Assembly: GCA_022576105.1 (NCBI GenBank)
Contig: JACZRM010000004.1
Coordinates: forward strand, 1 to 22,889
From: Chloroflexota bacterium
GTDB lineage: Bacteria; Chloroflexota; Dehalococcoidia; UBA3495
Direction of reading: 5' to 3'
Length of the DNA stretch: 22,889 nt
Each line of letters opens with the position of its first letter. Position 1 is the stretch's first letter. The position numbers and the translations under genes are program-made. The notes beneath the pieces were generated by a model, which ran no database searches, was not told the origin of the DNA, and saw nothing but the letters and a program-made list of their open reading frames with translations. Shown here piece by piece: positions 22,181 to 22,889 of the stretch.

Positions 22181-22889
22181 ATGGCCACCCAAACTCAAGA
22201 AATAAAAAATATGCGGCTGATTTCGCACCACGATCTCAATGGCTTCGGTAATATCGGAGAAGGCATTCACCTGCACCAGACCCGCGACGGCCGCCGCATA
22301 TTGTACCTGGCCCACGAAAGCGCCCCCAAAGATATTACCAGCGTCGATGTGACCGACATTGCCAACCCCAAGATCATGGTCCAGACCGAGTTGGAGTATG
22401 GGCACCTGCGGTCTAATTCCCTGTCAATTGTGGGCGACACCATGCTGGTGGCCTACCAGTCCAAGGACCCCGGGCAACCCGGCACCGGAATGGGCGTATA
22501 TGACATCAGCAACTCGGAAGAGCCCCGCCGTATCGGCTTTTTAGACACCTCAGGCCCCTACTCGCGAGGCTGTCACTGCCTGTGGTGGGTCGATGGAGAT
22601 TACGCCCACCTGTCCACCGGCGCTGCCGACTTCCAGCCTCGAAACCAGAAAGACGATCAGTTCTACATGATAGTGGATGTTAAAGACCCCACCAATCCCA
22701 AAGAGGCGGGGCGGTGGTGGTTCCCCGGCGCCCGCGAGGGCGATGACGCACCGGCATTGCCGCGTCACCCCCAATTTGACGCCGGACACCGTCTGCACAA
22801 CGCCAATGTTTACCCGCAGCGTCCCGACCGGGCCTACTGCGCCTACATGGACTCGGGCGGGGCCATTCTGGACATCTCCGACCTGGCCC
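22181..22889 (+). CDS. LVIVD-repeat propeller-like protein (3' end outside the window)
   Basis: An open frame of 236 codons running off the window edge. It resembles LVIVD-repeat proteins, bacterial and archaeal surface-type beta-propellers of unknown function. Repeats of the form [IV]-x-[VD]-V-[TK]-D-[IP]-x-N-P-K appear in ITSVDVTDIANPKIM near 48-62, MGVYDISNSEEPRRIGFLDT near 107-126, MIVDVKDPTNPKEAGRWW near 163-180, and AILDISDLA at the edge. Histidines occur in HLHQ, SRGCHCLWW and GHRLHN; a metal-binding role is possible but not shown. The N-terminus MATQTQEIKNMRLISHHD has no signal peptide. GGAGGG lies only 3 bp before ATG 22181; ATG 22211 is an alternative start with no ribosome site. 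It follows the NHL propeller by 123 bp. Confidence 0.8.
   Translation, partial: MATQTQEIKNMRLISHHDLNGFGNIGEGIHLHQTRDGRRILYLAHESAPKDITSVDVTDIANPKIMVQTELEYGHLRSNSLSIVGDTMLVAYQSKDPGQPGTGMGVYDISNSEEPRRIGFLDTSGPYSRGCHCLWWVDGDYAHLSTGAADFQPRNQKDDQFYMIVDVKDPTNPKEAGRWWFPGAREGDDAPALPRHPQFDAGHRLHNANVYPQRPDRAYCAYMDSGGAILDISDLA

Overview
The window reads as a chromosomal stretch of a GC-rich (high fifties percent by eye) free-living bacterium with Shine-Dalgarno starts. The gene mix suggests the Chloroflexota, perhaps Dehalococcoidia/SAR202-like lineages: LigB-type extradiol dioxygenase, luciferase-like monooxygenase, ACMSD-like amidohydrolases, DUF1800/DUF1501 pairs, NHL and LVIVD propellers, and a Wzy-like protein with a TPR tail. 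This assignment is inferred from gene content, not from a marker gene. No rRNA, tRNA, CRISPR array, transposase or phage gene was recognised.

Layout. 1-209: leader with a candidate promoter. 210-801: a single VOC-fold gene closed by a strong hairpin terminator. 750-1071: short dispersed repeats, including a perfect 28-bp palindrome. 1072-2058 (-): LigB-family dioxygenase. 2059-2595: repeat-rich gap. 2596-6306: cassette A, DUF1800 - DUF1501 - NHL propeller, ending in a strong hairpin. 6393-7403: a second propeller, PAL-like. 7419-8691: luciferase-like flavin monooxygenase behind a good promoter. 8721-9068 (-): small cupin-like protein. 9455-10447 (+) and 10559-11377 (-): two convergent amidohydrolase-2 proteins sharing a bidirectional terminator. 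11544-14384 (-): O-antigen ligase/polymerase-like membrane protein with C-terminal TPRs. 14614-16146 (+): 14-TM MFS exporter, divergent, with a direct-repeat operator-like site. 16333-22889: cassette B, DUF1800 - DUF1501 - DUF1800 - NHL propeller - LVIVD-repeat protein, the last running off the window.

How the genes may work together. Two themes are interleaved. One is oxidative and hydrolytic catabolism of aromatic or other recalcitrant organics: VOC, LigB, flavin monooxygenase, ACMSD-like decarboxylase/hydrolase, LigI-like amidohydrolase and cupin. The other is a duplicated DUF1800/DUF1501/NHL cassette of unknown function. DUF1800-DUF1501 pairing is widespread and known. What stands out here is two copies within about 14 kb, each joined to an NHL propeller sharing a peculiar insert, an extra DUF1800 with no DUF1501 partner, and no visible export signals on any of these proteins. 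That cassette is the best candidate for an undescribed system in this window; its biochemical role cannot be read from sequence alone.
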